A stretch of DNA of 64,000 bases from positions 1 through 64,000 of the forward strand of contig CAJUGL010000001.1 in the NCBI GenBank assembly GCA_910586515.1, written 5' to 3'. Below the pieces are notes generated by a model. The model had not been told where the DNA came from and did no database searches. It was given only the letters and a program-made list of their open reading frames with translations. The stretch is from an uncultured Acetatifactor sp. (GTDB lineage Bacteria; Bacillota; Clostridia; Lachnospirales; Lachnospiraceae). Below, in pieces: positions 41,169 through 51,900 of the stretch. Positions within the stretch are counted from its first letter, which is position 1. Every line of letters begins with the position of its first letter. A program made the position numbers and the translations under genes.

Positions 41169-41669
41169 ATGGGGGAGAATGTGATCAAGAAGGAAGAGAA
41201 TGGAAGGCAGATGAAAAAAAGAATTCGGGAGACAACTGCGCTTCGCCTTACGATAGAGCGGGAGAAGCTGACAAGAGATGAGAAGAATATTCAGAAGATC
41301 TTTAAGGTGCTGGAGGATTGCGCGATTCCGTGCGAATGTCTGGTGATTGATGCCGATGAACTTTCTTTTGCCATCCGGGAATCGGAGCGGGAGAAAATAG
41401 GGCGGCTTATGGTGATGCTGGGCCAGCAATTGGATGAGATCAGCATTTCCGTAAACGGAGAGGTTACGCTGCTGTATGTGGAAAATGAACATATGACCTG
41501 TCGGGGAATCGGTATGATTGACAGCAGTCTCAGTTTACAGAATATTGATATTCTGATGCAGCGTTATTTCAGGAGTAAGGATCGTTTTGTGATCGGTGTT
41601 CCGGCGGAAGCGGCAAAGCAGGCCGTGGGGATTATCCAGGAGATTATCGATTCTGATTATCTCCTGTGA
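41169..41669 (+). CDS. ACT-like regulatory domain protein, start uncertain
   Basis: The encoded protein has about 140-166 residues depending on start (ATG 41169, GTG 41181 or ATG 41211; none has a well-spaced ribosome site). The C-terminal 120 residues resemble paired ACT domains, as in aspartate kinase tails: IFKVLEDCAIPCECLVIDAD, then DEISISVNGEVTLLYVENEH and MTCRGIGMIDSSLSLQNIDI. No kinase domain is attached. ACT domains bind amino acids as allosteric sensors. It lies 95 bp upstream of a hybrid histidine kinase and may act with it, but that link is only positional. Confidence 0.5.
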   Translation: MGENVIKKEENGRQMKKRIRETTALRLTIEREKLTRDEKNIQKIFKVLEDCAIPCECLVIDADELSFAIRESEREKIGRLMVMLGQQLDEISISVNGEVTLLYVENEHMTCRGIGMIDSSLSLQNIDILMQRYFRSKDRFVIGVPAEAAKQAVGIIQEIIDSDYLL

Positions 41670-41764
41670 GAGGCCGGGGGAGCGTTTCCGGCCTGGACAG
41701 ACGCAATGGCGGCGGGAAAAGGGAGCCGGCAGAAAGAATGACATTGAAGGGGGAGGACCGGAGT

Positions 41765-44758
41765 TTGAAGAGTAAAAATAAAAGGGTAATCTGGAAGAAA
41801 TTACCCAGGAATATGCGCTACAGTATTACTGCGTTGGTTATGTTTATCTTTGTAATCATGCTCTGCACCAATGTATTGCGCAGCTCTCTGGTGGAAAACA
41901 CGAATAAAATGGGGCTGACGCTGGTGGAAAATTATTCCACGGCGGAAGAAAGCAATATGCGTGCCTGTGAATCCATATTGACAATCGGCGTCAACTATAT
42001 CAAGGAGAGGGAAGGAGACGATATTTCCGTCGAAGAGCTGAAGGAAGGTCTTTATCCATTTATGAATGGATTAACGGAACTTTATGGGGGAGAAAACGTT
42101 CAGTTTTACGGAAGAGCCATGGGCTGGCCGGAAATGCTCTCCAATAATCCTGAGATTGAAGCTCTGGAGGATTATGATGTCACGGAGAGAGACTATTATA
42201 AGGGAGCGATGGCTGCAGAGGGGGATATTTATATATCTCCTGCCTATATTGATGTGACAACCGGTCTGCCGGTGGTTACCATGTGTAAGGCCATCCCCGA
42301 GACGGGGAGTTTTCTGGCCATAGATATCATGTTTTCCTTTTTCGAGATGAACAACGAGAATCTGACTCTGCCCAGACAAGCTTCCTATTATCTTCTGGGC
42401 AGGGAGGGGACTTTGCTCTATTACAAGACCTACATGAATCATGAGTACGAAGTGTATCAGGAGCTGGTAAACGGCTTTATGGAACAGATAGACCCGGAAC
42501 AGGATAACCAGGTGCTGGAAAATGCCATTGCCGCGGACGGCGTCACCCGCAACGTCTATTTTCACCATATGAGCAACGGCTGGACCGCCATTTTGACCAT
42601 ACCCGAAAAGGAGATTCTTTCAGGGGTAGATACCTTTAATTACATAAGCCTGGTGGTGGTCGCCCTGGGTATGGCGCTGCTGATTTTTCAGGCAGTGAGG
42701 GATTACCGGCAGGAAAGGCGGAATCAGGTATTGGCGGAGGAGCGTGACAGGATGGCCGGCCGCAACAGGATATATCAGAATGCCATGAACGGCACGGCAC
42801 GGGCCTATCGGGCGATTTACTATGTTGACGTATTGAGCGGAAAATATGAGATGCTCTATCCCTACCGCGGCAAGGAGGGGGAGTACGGTGATTATAATAC
42901 GGAATTTGTTTCCAGCCGTTTTGAGCTGGGTATCGTTGCGGAGGAGCACAGGGAGCAGATACAGGAATTCCTTGATCTGTCCAATATACTGAAGGCGCTT
43001 GAGGCGGAAGATCATATCGAGCTGCAATATAAGCGGATGAGAGAGGAAGGGGACTATGAGTGGTGTTCGGCCGTTATCACTGTGGCGGAGACGGAGGAAA
43101 ACAGACCGGTGGCCGTCACGCTGACCATACGCAGCATCGATGAGATTATCCACAGGGAAGAGGAACAGAAGGAAATGCTGGCGCTTGCCGCGGAACGCGC
43201 GGAGGCTGCGAATATGGCAAAGAGTGATTTCCTTTCCAGGATGAGTCATGATATCCGCACGCCCATGAACGCGATATTGGGAATGACGGCAGTAGCCGGT
43301 ATGCACATTGACGAGAAAGAGCGGGTTATAGATGCTTTGGATAAGATCACCGTTTCCGGCAGACATCTGCTGGGATTGATCAACGAAGTTCTGGATATGA
43401 GCCGGATTGAGAGCGGAAAAGTCAGTCTTACGGAGAGCGCCTTTAATCTGTCAGATACGATAGACAGCCTGCTGACGGTCTTTCATTCACAGGTGGAGGC
43501 TAAGGAATTGTCTCTTCAGGTCAATATCAGGAGGCTGGAGCATGAGGATGTGGTGGGAGATGAGCAGAGGCTGCAGCAGATCTTTATGAATATCATGGGG
43601 AATGCCATCAAGTTCACTCCTCGGGGCGGCAGAATCGGTATAGATATAGAAGAGAAAGTTTCTCATACGCCGGGCAGCGGATATTACGAATTTACCTTTG
43701 AAGATTCGGGAATAGGCATGGAAAAGGACTATATAGATAAAATCTTTGAACCCTTTTCCCGGGCGGCAGATTCCCGTACCGGCAAAATCGAGGGTACGGG
43801 TCTGGGGATGAGCATTGCGGTGAACATTGCCCGGATGATGAACGGCGATATCAAGGTAGAGAGTACGTTGGGGCAGGGATCACGCTTTACGGTGAGAGTT
43901 TATCTGAAGCTGAACGATATAACGCAGGCGGATATAGAGGCTTTTTCCGCTCTTCCCGTGCTTGTGGTTGACGATGAGGAGGCAGCCTGTGAGAGCGCCT
44001 GTGAAATTCTGCGCAGCCTGAAGATGGAAGCTGAGTATGTGCTTGACGGAGACTGCGCCGTGAAACGCATCGCGGAGGTGCACGCAGAAGGGGCGGATTT
44101 TGCGGCCGTGCTGTTGGATTGGCATATGCCGGGTAAGGACGGTCTGGAGACGGCCAAGGCGATCCGAAGTGTAGTGAGAAACGATATTCCGATTATCATT
44201 CTTTCGGCTTATGATTGGTCTGATATTGAGAGGGTTGCCCTGGAGGCAGGCATTAATTCCTTTATCGAAAAGCCTCTGTTTAAGTCAAAACTCATCAGAG
44301 TGCTGAAGGATGTTTTGGGATTAGGCGGAGACAGGCCGGCAACAGCCCTTGAAGCTTTCCAGCAGCAGGATTTTTCCGGCAAACGGGTTTTGCTGGTGGA
44401 GGATAACGAGATCAATATTGAGGTTGCTGCAGAGCTGCTGGATGTGGTGGGAATTCAGGTGGAACAGGCATTGAACGGGCGGTTGGCGCTGAACGATGTG
44501 TTGGAAAAAGAGCCTGGCTATTATGATCTGATTTTCATGGACATTCAGATGCCGGTGATGAACGGATACGCCGCAACCAGGGCTATTCGCGGCTCAGGCA
44601 GAACCGATTTGGAGAAGATTCCCATCATAGCAATGACTGCGGACGCCTTTGCGGACGATATCAGGAAGGCTGAGGAGGCAGGAATGAATGCCCATATTTC
44701 CAAACCTGTGGATATTGAAAAGCTGGAGGCTGTTCTGCATACCTGGATTAAACGATAG
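41765..44758 (+). CDS. Hybrid sensor histidine kinase with two receiver domains
   Basis: The protein has 997 residues. TM1 (about 20-40) and TM2 (about 315-335) flank an external Cache-like sensor. A cytoplasmic PAS-like region is followed by HisKA (FLSRMSHDIRTPMNAILGMT, phospho-His) and HATPase (FMNIMGNAIKFTPRGG, GTGLGMSIA). Two receivers follow: VLVVDDEEA with LLDWHMPG, and VLLVEDNEIN with LIFMDIQMPVMNG. There is no output domain, so signal passes on by phosphorelay to an unlinked partner. I chose TTG 41765 because GGGGAGG lies seven bases upstream; the ATG at 41738 has no such site. Two adjacent hairpins end the transcript. Confidence 0.88.
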   Translation: MKSKNKRVIWKKLPRNMRYSITALVMFIFVIMLCTNVLRSSLVENTNKMGLTLVENYSTAEESNMRACESILTIGVNYIKEREGDDISVEELKEGLYPFMNGLTELYGGENVQFYGRAMGWPEMLSNNPEIEALEDYDVTERDYYKGAMAAEGDIYISPAYIDVTTGLPVVTMCKAIPETGSFLAIDIMFSFFEMNNENLTLPRQASYYLLGREGTLLYYKTYMNHEYEVYQELVNGFMEQIDPEQDNQVLENAIAADGVTRNVYFHHMSNGWTAILTIPEKEILSGVDTFNYISLVVVALGMALLIFQAVRDYRQERRNQVLAEERDRMAGRNRIYQNAMNGTARAYRAIYYVDVLSGKYEMLYPYRGKEGEYGDYNTEFVSSRFELGIVAEEHREQIQEFLDLSNILKALEAEDHIELQYKRMREEGDYEWCSAVITVAETEENRPVAVTLTIRSIDEIIHREEEQKEMLALAAERAEAANMAKSDFLSRMSHDIRTPMNAILGMTAVAGMHIDEKERVIDALDKITVSGRHLLGLINEVLDMSRIESGKVSLTESAFNLSDTIDSLLTVFHSQVEAKELSLQVNIRRLEHEDVVGDEQRLQQIFMNIMGNAIKFTPRGGRIGIDIEEKVSHTPGSGYYEFTFEDSGIGMEKDYIDKIFEPFSRAADSRTGKIEGTGLGMSIAVNIARMMNGDIKVESTLGQGSRFTVRVYLKLNDITQADIEAFSALPVLVVDDEEAACESACEILRSLKMEAEYVLDGDCAVKRIAEVHAEGADFAAVLLDWHMPGKDGLETAKAIRSVVRNDIPIIILSAYDWSDIERVALEAGINSFIEKPLFKSKLIRVLKDVLGLGGDRPATALEAFQQQDFSGKRVLLVEDNEINIEVAAELLDVVGIQVEQALNGRLALNDVLEKEPGYYDLIFMDIQMPVMNGYAATRAIRGSGRTDLEKIPIIAMTADAFADDIRKAEEAGMNAHISKPVDIEKLEAVLHTWIKR

Positions 44759-44798
44759 TCAACTTATCAATTGTGAAAAAGGCAGCAGAGTGGATTCT

Positions 44799-44825
44799 CG
44801 TAACAGTTCAGCGCTGACTGTTACG
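44799..44825 (+). repeat. 27-bp near-perfect palindrome
   Basis: CGTAACAGT (44799-44807) and ACTGTTACG (44817-44825) flank TCAGCGCTG, itself largely palindromic. The A-run that follows belongs to the next terminator. It may be an extra stem or a protein-binding dyad. Confidence 0.6.
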
Positions 44826-44863
44826 AAAAAAAGAGCTTCGGGATACTTCCGAAGCTCTTTTTT
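44825..44863. terminator. Bidirectional terminator between convergent genes
   Basis: GAGCTTCGG (44833-44841) and CCGAAGCTC (44849-44857) form the stem, with an A-run on the left (44825-44832) and a T-run on the right (44858-44863). It serves both the hybrid kinase and the convergent glycosyltransferase gene. Confidence 0.88.
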
Positions 44864-44891
44864 CGGTATTTTATTTATTGTCTGACAGGCA

Positions 44892-47800
44892 CTACTTCGC
44901 TGTCAGAACCCAGCTGCTGAACCACCGCAGGTATTTTTGCACATAGGCGGCTTCCACAGGCTGACCCGAGAGCACTGGGTAGAACAGGAGAAACAGGGCA
45001 ACCACGACTGCGCCGTAAACGACTGCGAATCCCAGAAAGGCCCGTCTGGAAACCTTTTCCTGCAGCTGTCGGAAGCTGTACATGATCATCAGGACGACAA
45101 ATACAACGCTGGGAAAGTAATGGTAAATAAAGGTGCTGCGGGTTACGAACATCCATGGCAGATACTGAGCCATATAGCCGACAACCAAAAATGCGGCGGT
45201 TTTGTCTTTCTTTTTAGCCCACAGGTAAATCGTATAAAGGAAGGCGGGAATGCCTGCCCACCATACTGCCGGGTTGCCGAAGGAACTGATTCCCTCCCGG
45301 ATTCCTCCTGCGTCCTGCTGTCCCGTGACAATACGGGAATAGTACCAGATAGGCCGCTTCACCACAGGCCATTCATACCAGTAAGAGGAGAAGATATGGG
45401 TGGACTCCAGGTTGCTGTGATAATCAAACATTGTCTGCTGGTTGTAGAGCATCCTGCCGATCAGTCCTCTGTCCGAGTAGTCTCGGAAAGGCAGATAGGA
45501 GAGCAGGTAGATCAGGCCGGGCAGTACAACGAAAAAGATCACACAGAAACAGATGGTCCGCTTTGTATAGGGGACAAAGTTTTCTGCCACATGGCGGTGG
45601 GAGATGCCGTTGGTGCAGCCCGAAAGGTCTTCCTTCGCATAAAGGTACTCACGGTATCTTCTGTACAGAAGGGAGAAGAAAATCACCGCAAGGCCGCATC
45701 CGGCGTACACGCCCGTCCATTTAGCGGCAATGCCCAGTCCCATGCAGATACCGCACGCGCCCAGGGGAAGCCAGGTTTTCTTCAGGGCGGTGTCATAGAA
45801 GCTCAGGCAGCAGTATCTATACATAAAGTAGTACATCAATATCACGAAAAAGGTGATGTAAACGTCAATAGTGGCTATTCTGGTCTGGGAAAAATGCATA
45901 AAATCAAAAGTAAATAAAATACAGGCCAGAGCGGCAGTCGCCGTATTTTTCGATATCTGTCTGGCAAACAGATAGATCAGCGGCACCATGAAGATACCGA
46001 AAAGCGTGCCTACAATACGCCATCCGAAAGGATTCATCCCGAAGACGGCCACGCCCAGGGAGATCAGTATTTTCCCCAGAGGCGGATGGGTATTCTCGTA
46101 GGTGGTAAGTCCGTGGAGGAACTCGTAGGCAGTACGTCCGTGGTAAATCTCATCGAAATACATACCGTTCCGGAATGTGGCCGTCTCCGGATAAAGGTTT
46201 GACTCATCGAAAAGATTCGGATAATCTCCGGCATTCACCGGGGTGATCACATTTCTGGCATCATCCAGAAAAACCAGCTCGATCAGGGAGGCGGTGGGTT
46301 CCTGTAAGGTAAGCTTAATCAGAGGAGTTCCGGAATTAAGAGCCGCATCCTGCCAGCTGAAGACATTGTTCAGCGTGATGTTCTCATAAACTGTCCAGGA
46401 ATCAGCCGGATTGTTTTTTCCTTCCAGCGAGAATACTCTGCCATGCCAGGGCGCTATATAATAGGAAAGCAGAGTGGGAACGCTGTCTCCGAAATCAAGC
46501 TCTATGGACTGGCCCTGGCTCATGTCATAGCTTGTGGAAGGAGCGACGCGGTCCCCCAGATCGCGCAGGGCGAAAACACTGTAGACGGCGGTTATGACAA
46601 TCATGCACAGGATGTCCGCTTTCTTCAGACTTACCCTTTTTCGGGAGGGGCTGGGGGCGGCTCCGGTTATGCGGAACAGTCCGTCGGAAGCCTGTCCTTC
46701 CGGAACGGAAGTCTCTTCCCATGTAACGGTACAAGCCCCCTGTCCCCTGTAGAGCCGATAGGTGATATAGTACAAAAGTCCCGTACATGCCAGCATGCCC
46801 GCGGAAACCAGCAGAAGAAAGGGGGTTTTTGCGCTGTAATTTTTAGGGTCATAAAAAAACAGAATGTGCGCCGTATTGTAAAAATGCATGACGGAAAAGC
46901 TGCCGTAGCACAGAAAAGTGAGCCCTGACGGCTTGTACACATAGGACAGCAGCAAAAGCAGCAGTCCGGGATACATATATCGTTCATGCATCCGCACGGA
47001 GAACATGAAGATACTGAGTATCAGCAGGGCGGCGAGGAAGGGATATTTTTCATTATCCCCGCGGTTTCGAAAGCTCAGGAAGAGCACGAAAACTACGGTG
47101 AGCACAATGGCCGCCATGCCGTACGCCTGATAGGGGATGCCCAGAAAGGTATTGTCCTGGCTGACCCAGTTTAATCCCAGAAATCCCCAGAAGTTATAGG
47201 CATTGATGGCGGCATAAGGATAGGATCCCACCGTAGTGAAATACTGTTTAAAGACATTTTCCAACCCGAACGGAAGACACAGGATAATGCCGGCCAGAGC
47301 CACGGACACACATTGCAGAGCGTTGCGCGCAAATGCTCTGAGGGAGGAAACATGGTCAATAAAACCGGCCAGGATGACCGGACCGAAAATGAGTGTCTGA
47401 GGTTTTATCAGCACACCGATACCAAAGGCGATATAGGCGGGATACATTCTTCCCTGTACCAGGCACAGGCACATATATACCACAGCCAGCGTAAACACGG
47501 AGTCAACCTGTCCCCATACGGAGGAATTCAGGATCACTGCAGGATTGAGCAGGTATGCCGCACAGAGAAAAAACGCCTGGTTTTCCGAACATTTTTTAGC
47601 GGCTTCCCGATATAAAAGCAGGCCGCAGGCCATGTCGCAGATAATGGCGGGAATTTTTAATAAAACCAGGTGTGGCGCGGAATAATATTCTATGCCGAAT
47701 AGCTTCCGCACTGCGCCCAATACCCACAATACGTACATGTATCCCGGCGGATAATCCGTAAAAAAATCCGGCGAATAGAAGCCGGAAGGGCCTACCTGGA

Positions 47801-48008
47801 AGATTCTGTCCGCCCAGGACGCAAAACAGGCCGTGTCGTTGCCGAAGCCGTGGGACAGAGCTGCGGCAATGACGCGGATGAGCACGGCTGCGAGGAGCAG
47901 TGAGGAAAGCCGGCCTCTGGCCAGTTCGCCGCGCCGGATTCCCGCTTCGCAGAAGCAGAAGCACATGGCGAAAACGCCGAGGACAGCAAAAATGTGAATG
48001 TAAAGCAT
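44892..48008 (-). CDS. Large two-module membrane glycosyltransferase (GT39/PMT-like)
   Basis: The protein has 1038 residues and many transmembrane helices. The N-terminal module (about 1-480) is a GT87/GT39-like polyprenol-dependent mannosyltransferase with FTDYPPGYMYVLWVLGA and LNSSVWGQVDSVFTLAVVYM. A beta-sandwich-like external insert follows (about 500-620). The C-terminal module (about 625-1038) is protein-O-mannosyltransferase-like with GMYFDEIYHGRTAYEFLHGL, TTYENTHPPLGKILISLG and TRIATIDVYITFF. Acidic DE and EN/TH motifs are the expected lipid-phosphate-sugar site. It probably transfers a sugar from a polyprenyl carrier to an external acceptor. I chose ATG 48008, with AGGAGG five bases upstream. 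Two such modules in one chain is unusual. Confidence 0.82.
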   Translation of the reverse strand: MLYIHIFAVLGVFAMCFCFCEAGIRRGELARGRLSSLLLAAVLIRVIAAALSHGFGNDTACFASWADRIFQVGPSGFYSPDFFTDYPPGYMYVLWVLGAVRKLFGIEYYSAPHLVLLKIPAIICDMACGLLLYREAAKKCSENQAFFLCAAYLLNPAVILNSSVWGQVDSVFTLAVVYMCLCLVQGRMYPAYIAFGIGVLIKPQTLIFGPVILAGFIDHVSSLRAFARNALQCVSVALAGIILCLPFGLENVFKQYFTTVGSYPYAAINAYNFWGFLGLNWVSQDNTFLGIPYQAYGMAAIVLTVVFVLFLSFRNRGDNEKYPFLAALLILSIFMFSVRMHERYMYPGLLLLLLSYVYKPSGLTFLCYGSFSVMHFYNTAHILFFYDPKNYSAKTPFLLLVSAGMLACTGLLYYITYRLYRGQGACTVTWEETSVPEGQASDGLFRITGAAPSPSRKRVSLKKADILCMIVITAVYSVFALRDLGDRVAPSTSYDMSQGQSIELDFGDSVPTLLSYYIAPWHGRVFSLEGKNNPADSWTVYENITLNNVFSWQDAALNSGTPLIKLTLQEPTASLIELVFLDDARNVITPVNAGDYPNLFDESNLYPETATFRNGMYFDEIYHGRTAYEFLHGLTTYENTHPPLGKILISLGVAVFGMNPFGWRIVGTLFGIFMVPLIYLFARQISKNTATAALACILFTFDFMHFSQTRIATIDVYITFFVILMYYFMYRYCCLSFYDTALKKTWLPLGACGICMGLGIAAKWTGVYAGCGLAVIFFSLLYRRYREYLYAKEDLSGCTNGISHRHVAENFVPYTKRTICFCVIFFVVLPGLIYLLSYLPFRDYSDRGLIGRMLYNQQTMFDYHSNLESTHIFSSYWYEWPVVKRPIWYYSRIVTGQQDAGGIREGISSFGNPAVWWAGIPAFLYTIYLWAKKKDKTAAFLVVGYMAQYLPWMFVTRSTFIYHYFPSVVFVVLMIMYSFRQLQEKVSRRAFLGFAVVYGAVVVALFLLFYPVLSGQPVEAAYVQKYLRWFSSWVLTAK

Positions 48009-48085
48009 AAAACCCTCCTGAATTATTTGTAAAATATATTTCGGCAATTTTTGGGGCTTTGCCGAAATGAAATGAAATTTTTCTT

Positions 48086-48130
48086 ATTATACCAAAAAGC
48101 TTGGAAGATGAAAAGGTTTTATGTTATAAT
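48086..48130. promoter_or_regulatory. Divergent promoters for the glycosyltransferase and the MacB-type ATPase
   Basis: Plus strand: TTGGAA (48101-48106), 18 bp, TATAAT (48125-48130). Minus strand: TTTTCA (48114-48109), 17 bp, TATAAT (48091-48086) with a TGG extension. The two overlap back to back, so the genes may compete for polymerase. Confidence 0.6.
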
Positions 48131-48214
48131 AAATTGTATATAAACGGCTAAGTTGCTGTTCACCCGGGGCCTTTCGGGGTGTTATCAAGCGTTTTGTCGG
48201 GTGAAAGGGTGGCT

Positions 48215-48919
48215 ATGAGTGCTTTTGTCAGTTTCCGGAATGTGAAAAAGGTATATAAAACAGGAGAGGTGGAGATAACGGCTCTGCACGATGTGGATTT
48301 TGAAGTGGAAAAAGGAGAATTCTGTGTGATTGTGGGAGCCTCCGGGGCCGGAAAAACCACTATACTCAATATTTTAGGCGGTATGGATACGCTTACGTCG
48401 GGGAGCGTATTTCTTGACGGTCAGGAGATATCTTCCTATGGGCGGCGGCAGCTTACTTCCTATCGGCGCTACGACGTGGGGTTTGTATTTCAGTTTTATA
48501 ATCTGGTACAGAATCTGACTGCTCTGGAGAATGTGGAGCTGGCGGCGCAGATCTGCAGGGAACCTCTGGATGCGGCGACAGTGCTTGAGCAGGTGGGATT
48601 AAAGGAGCGGAGCAATAATTTTCCGGCGCAGCTTTCCGGAGGGGAACAGCAGCGCGTAGCCATTGCCAGGGCATTGGCGAAGAATCCCAAGCTGCTTTTG
48701 TGTGATGAACCGACAGGAGCGCTGGATTACCGGACAGGCAAGGCCGTGCTTAAGCTTCTGCAGGATACCTGCCGCAATATGGGAAAGACGGTTATCGTTA
48801 TTACACACAACCAGGCGCTGACGGCCATGGCTGATCGGATTATCACGGTGAAAAGCGGAACGGTAGCGGATACAATATTGAATGAGCATATCGTGGATAT
48901 ATCTGAGATAGAATGGTAA
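48215..48919 (+). CDS. ABC ATPase, MacB/LolD family
   Basis: The protein has 234 residues. Walker A is VGASGAGKTTILNILGG, the MacB-typical Q-loop region is FVFQFYNLVQNLTALENVEL, the signature is QLSGGEQQRVAIARAL and Walker B is LLLCDEPTGALDYRTG. ATPases of this family drive FtsX-type permeases that act by mechanotransmission rather than by passing a substrate through the membrane. The adjacent gene (51 bp downstream) is such a permease. ATG 48215 follows AAAGGGTGG. Confidence 0.92.
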   Translation: MSAFVSFRNVKKVYKTGEVEITALHDVDFEVEKGEFCVIVGASGAGKTTILNILGGMDTLTSGSVFLDGQEISSYGRRQLTSYRRYDVGFVFQFYNLVQNLTALENVELAAQICREPLDAATVLEQVGLKERSNNFPAQLSGGEQQRVAIARALAKNPKLLLCDEPTGALDYRTGKAVLKLLQDTCRNMGKTVIVITHNQALTAMADRIITVKSGTVADTILNEHIVDISEIEW

Positions 48920-48969
48920 ATGGGCATTGATTATATCTGATACTGAAAATTGCCTTGACAATAATTGGG

Positions 48970-51900
48970 ATGGTGAACGGGAAGGACATGCGGGAGATCA
49001 GGAGATCCACATTCAGAGAAATAAAATCCAGTTTTGGACGCTTTATGGCCATTTTTGCAATTATTGCTTTGGGGGTGGGCTTTTTTGCAGGGCTAAAGGT
49101 GACACGTCCCGGCATAACTGCTTCGGTGGAGGAGTACCTGGAGAAGTATTCCTTTTATGATTACCGCCTTTTGTCCACTTTGGGCTTTGAGCAGGAAGAT
49201 GTAGACTTTCTGGCTGCCGGCGAGGATGTGGAAGCAGCGGAGGGAGCGGTGTCCTTCGACGTGCTGTATCGGCTGGAGGACGGCAGTCAGGGGGCGGTGA
49301 AAACTTACAGTCTGCCGCAGCGCCTGAATACACTGAAGCTGGTCTGGGGCCGGATGCCGGAAGCAGAAGGCGAATGTGCGGCGGACAGCAATCTGTTCGG
49401 CAAGTCGGATCTGGGCGGCCGGATCTGGCTGTCCGAGGACAATAAGGAAGAAGATCTGGAGCATTTTTCCTGCAGAGAATACGAGATTGTGGGGATTGTG
49501 CAGTCTCCGCTGTATCTGCAGTATGAGAGAGGGAATACTTCTCTGGGCACGGGACGGCTGGATGGCTATCTGTATCTGACGGAGGATGGCTACGACGTAG
49601 ATTATTTTACCGATATCTATGTGAAATTCAGCGGAGATTTCGGGTTGTACAGTGCGGAGTACGAGGCTTTTATCGAAGGGAAAAACGGGATCTGGGAGGA
49701 TTTGACAGAAGAGGCTGCAGGACGGAGATACAACAGTATCCGGGATACAGCGGAAGAAGAGCTTGCCGAGGCAAGAGAAGAATTAGAGGAGAAAAGGACA
49801 GAGGGCGAAGAGGAACTGGAAGAAGCGCAGAAGACCTTGGCAGAAGCCGAGAAGGAGCTTGCGGAGGGGGAGGAAGCCCTGGCGGATGCGGAGGATGAGC
49901 TTGCGGAAGGGGAGCGAACTCTGGAGAAGGAGCGCAGGCAGCTTGAGGACGCCCGGGCCCAGCTGGAGGGAAAAGAACAGGAGCTTGCGGATGCGGAAGC
50001 AGCCATTGCGGAAAACGAAGCGAAACTGAGAGATGCGGACTCTCTTCTGGCAGGCAAGGAGAGCGAACTTGCGGAGGGCGAAGCTCTTATGGCGCAGAAG
50101 GAGGCGGAGCTTGTCCAGGGGGAGGCCGGGCTTGCGGAGGCAAAGGATGCCTGGCAGGACAGCAGCCGGGAAATTGAGGCCGGAAAGCTTCAGCTGGCGG
50201 AAGGTCAGGAGCAGATTCTGGCAGGCAGAGCGGAACTTGCGCGGCAGAGAGAGGAATTAACGTTTGCCTACGGGGCAGGCCTGATTGGCCAGGAGGCCTA
50301 TGATGCAGGATTGGCAGCTATTGCGGCAGGAGAGGCGGAGATTGACGCCCAAGAGACAATCCTGCGGGAGAAGGAACAGGAACTTTTACAGGGAGAGGCT
50401 GCGCTGACAGCCGCCTGGCAGCAGATATCGGAGGATGAGCAGCTGCTGACGGAGGGCAGACAGGCGCTTGAACAGGGAAAAGAGGAGCTTGCGCAGGGAC
50501 GCGGGGCTCTGGAAGATGCGAAAGCAGATGTTTCTGCGGGCTGGCAGGAACTCAATGAGGGAAAAGCGGAGCTTGCGGAGGGAAGAGCGGCTTTTGAGGA
50601 CGGACGCAGAGAAATTGCGAAAGGCGAAGAGGCATTGGCCGATGCCGCCAGAGACATGGATGAGGCAAAGGCCACACTGGAGGAAAAAGAAGAGGAGCTT
50701 GCAGAGGCAAAAAAAGAATATACAGACGGGCTGGAGGAGTATCAGGATGCCCGAAAGGAATTTGACGGGAAAATAGCGGATGCGGAGAAAGAGTTGGCGG
50801 ACGCGGAAGAAGAGTTGGCGGAGCTGAAAGAGCCGGATACCTATGTGCTGGGCAGGGATGCCAATATGGGGTATGTGTGTTTCGAGAACGATTCCAAAAT
50901 AGTGGAGGGAATCGCCAACATTTTTCCCGTATTCTTTTTTCTGGTGGCCGCGCTGGTGTGCATCACCACCATGAATCGGATGGTAGAGGAACAGCGTACT
51001 CAGATAGGTGTGCTGAAGGCTTTGGGATACGGTGAGATTACGATAATGTCGAAATACCTGACCTATTCGGGACTGGCGGCTGTGACGGGCTGTATCTTCG
51101 GCTTTTTTCTCGGTACATGGGGATTTCCGGAAGTAATATGGTATTGTTATGGGATGATGTACAGCGCGGATCCGATTTTTTATGTATTTGACTGGCGGCT
51201 TGCGGCAATATCCATAGTCGTGTCTCTGCTGTGTTCTATGGGTGCAACATGGTTTTCCTGTCGGGTGGAGCTGGTACAGGTGGCTGCGGCGCTCATGAGG
51301 CCGAAGGCGCCCAAAGCGGGAAAAAGGGTGATTCTGGAGCGGATTACTTTTCTGTGGAAGAGACTGAGTTTTCTGCACAAGGTATCCATGAGGAATATTT
51401 TCCGCTATAAGAGACGCCTGTTTATGATGGTGGTGGGAATCAGCGGATGTACGGCGCTGCTGGTAACCGGCTTTGGCGTCAAGGATTCCATAGCCGATAT
51501 CGCAGCCAAGCAGTTTGGGGAGATTCAGACCTGTGATATCAGCATTTCCCTGAAAGAGCGGGCAGATGGCAGCCTGGAAGAGAAGCTGCTTGCCTTAGGC
51601 TCCGAAGGCATGGGAGAGTATACCTGTGTCATGGAGAAAAATATGGATCTGGTCACGGAGGAGGGAGTCAAATCCGTGATTCTTGTGGCGGGTAAGGAGG
51701 AGGAAATGGCTTCTTTCTTGGATCTTCATACTGCCGCAGGAAAGGATATCGCTTATCCGGGTCCCGGGGAGGCGGTTATTTCCAATAAGATTGCTGAGGA
51801 CTATCATCTTAGGCCGGGAAATCAGATCACTCTGCGGGCAGAAGATATGCGGACGATTACGGTCCGGGTTTCCGGAGTTTATGAAAATTATCTTTACAAT

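Noticed and set aside
44937..45917. A 326-codon plus-strand frame opposite the glycosyltransferase gene
   Set aside because: The minus-strand frame spans the whole region with clear membrane topology and motifs, so the plus-strand frame is a shadow.
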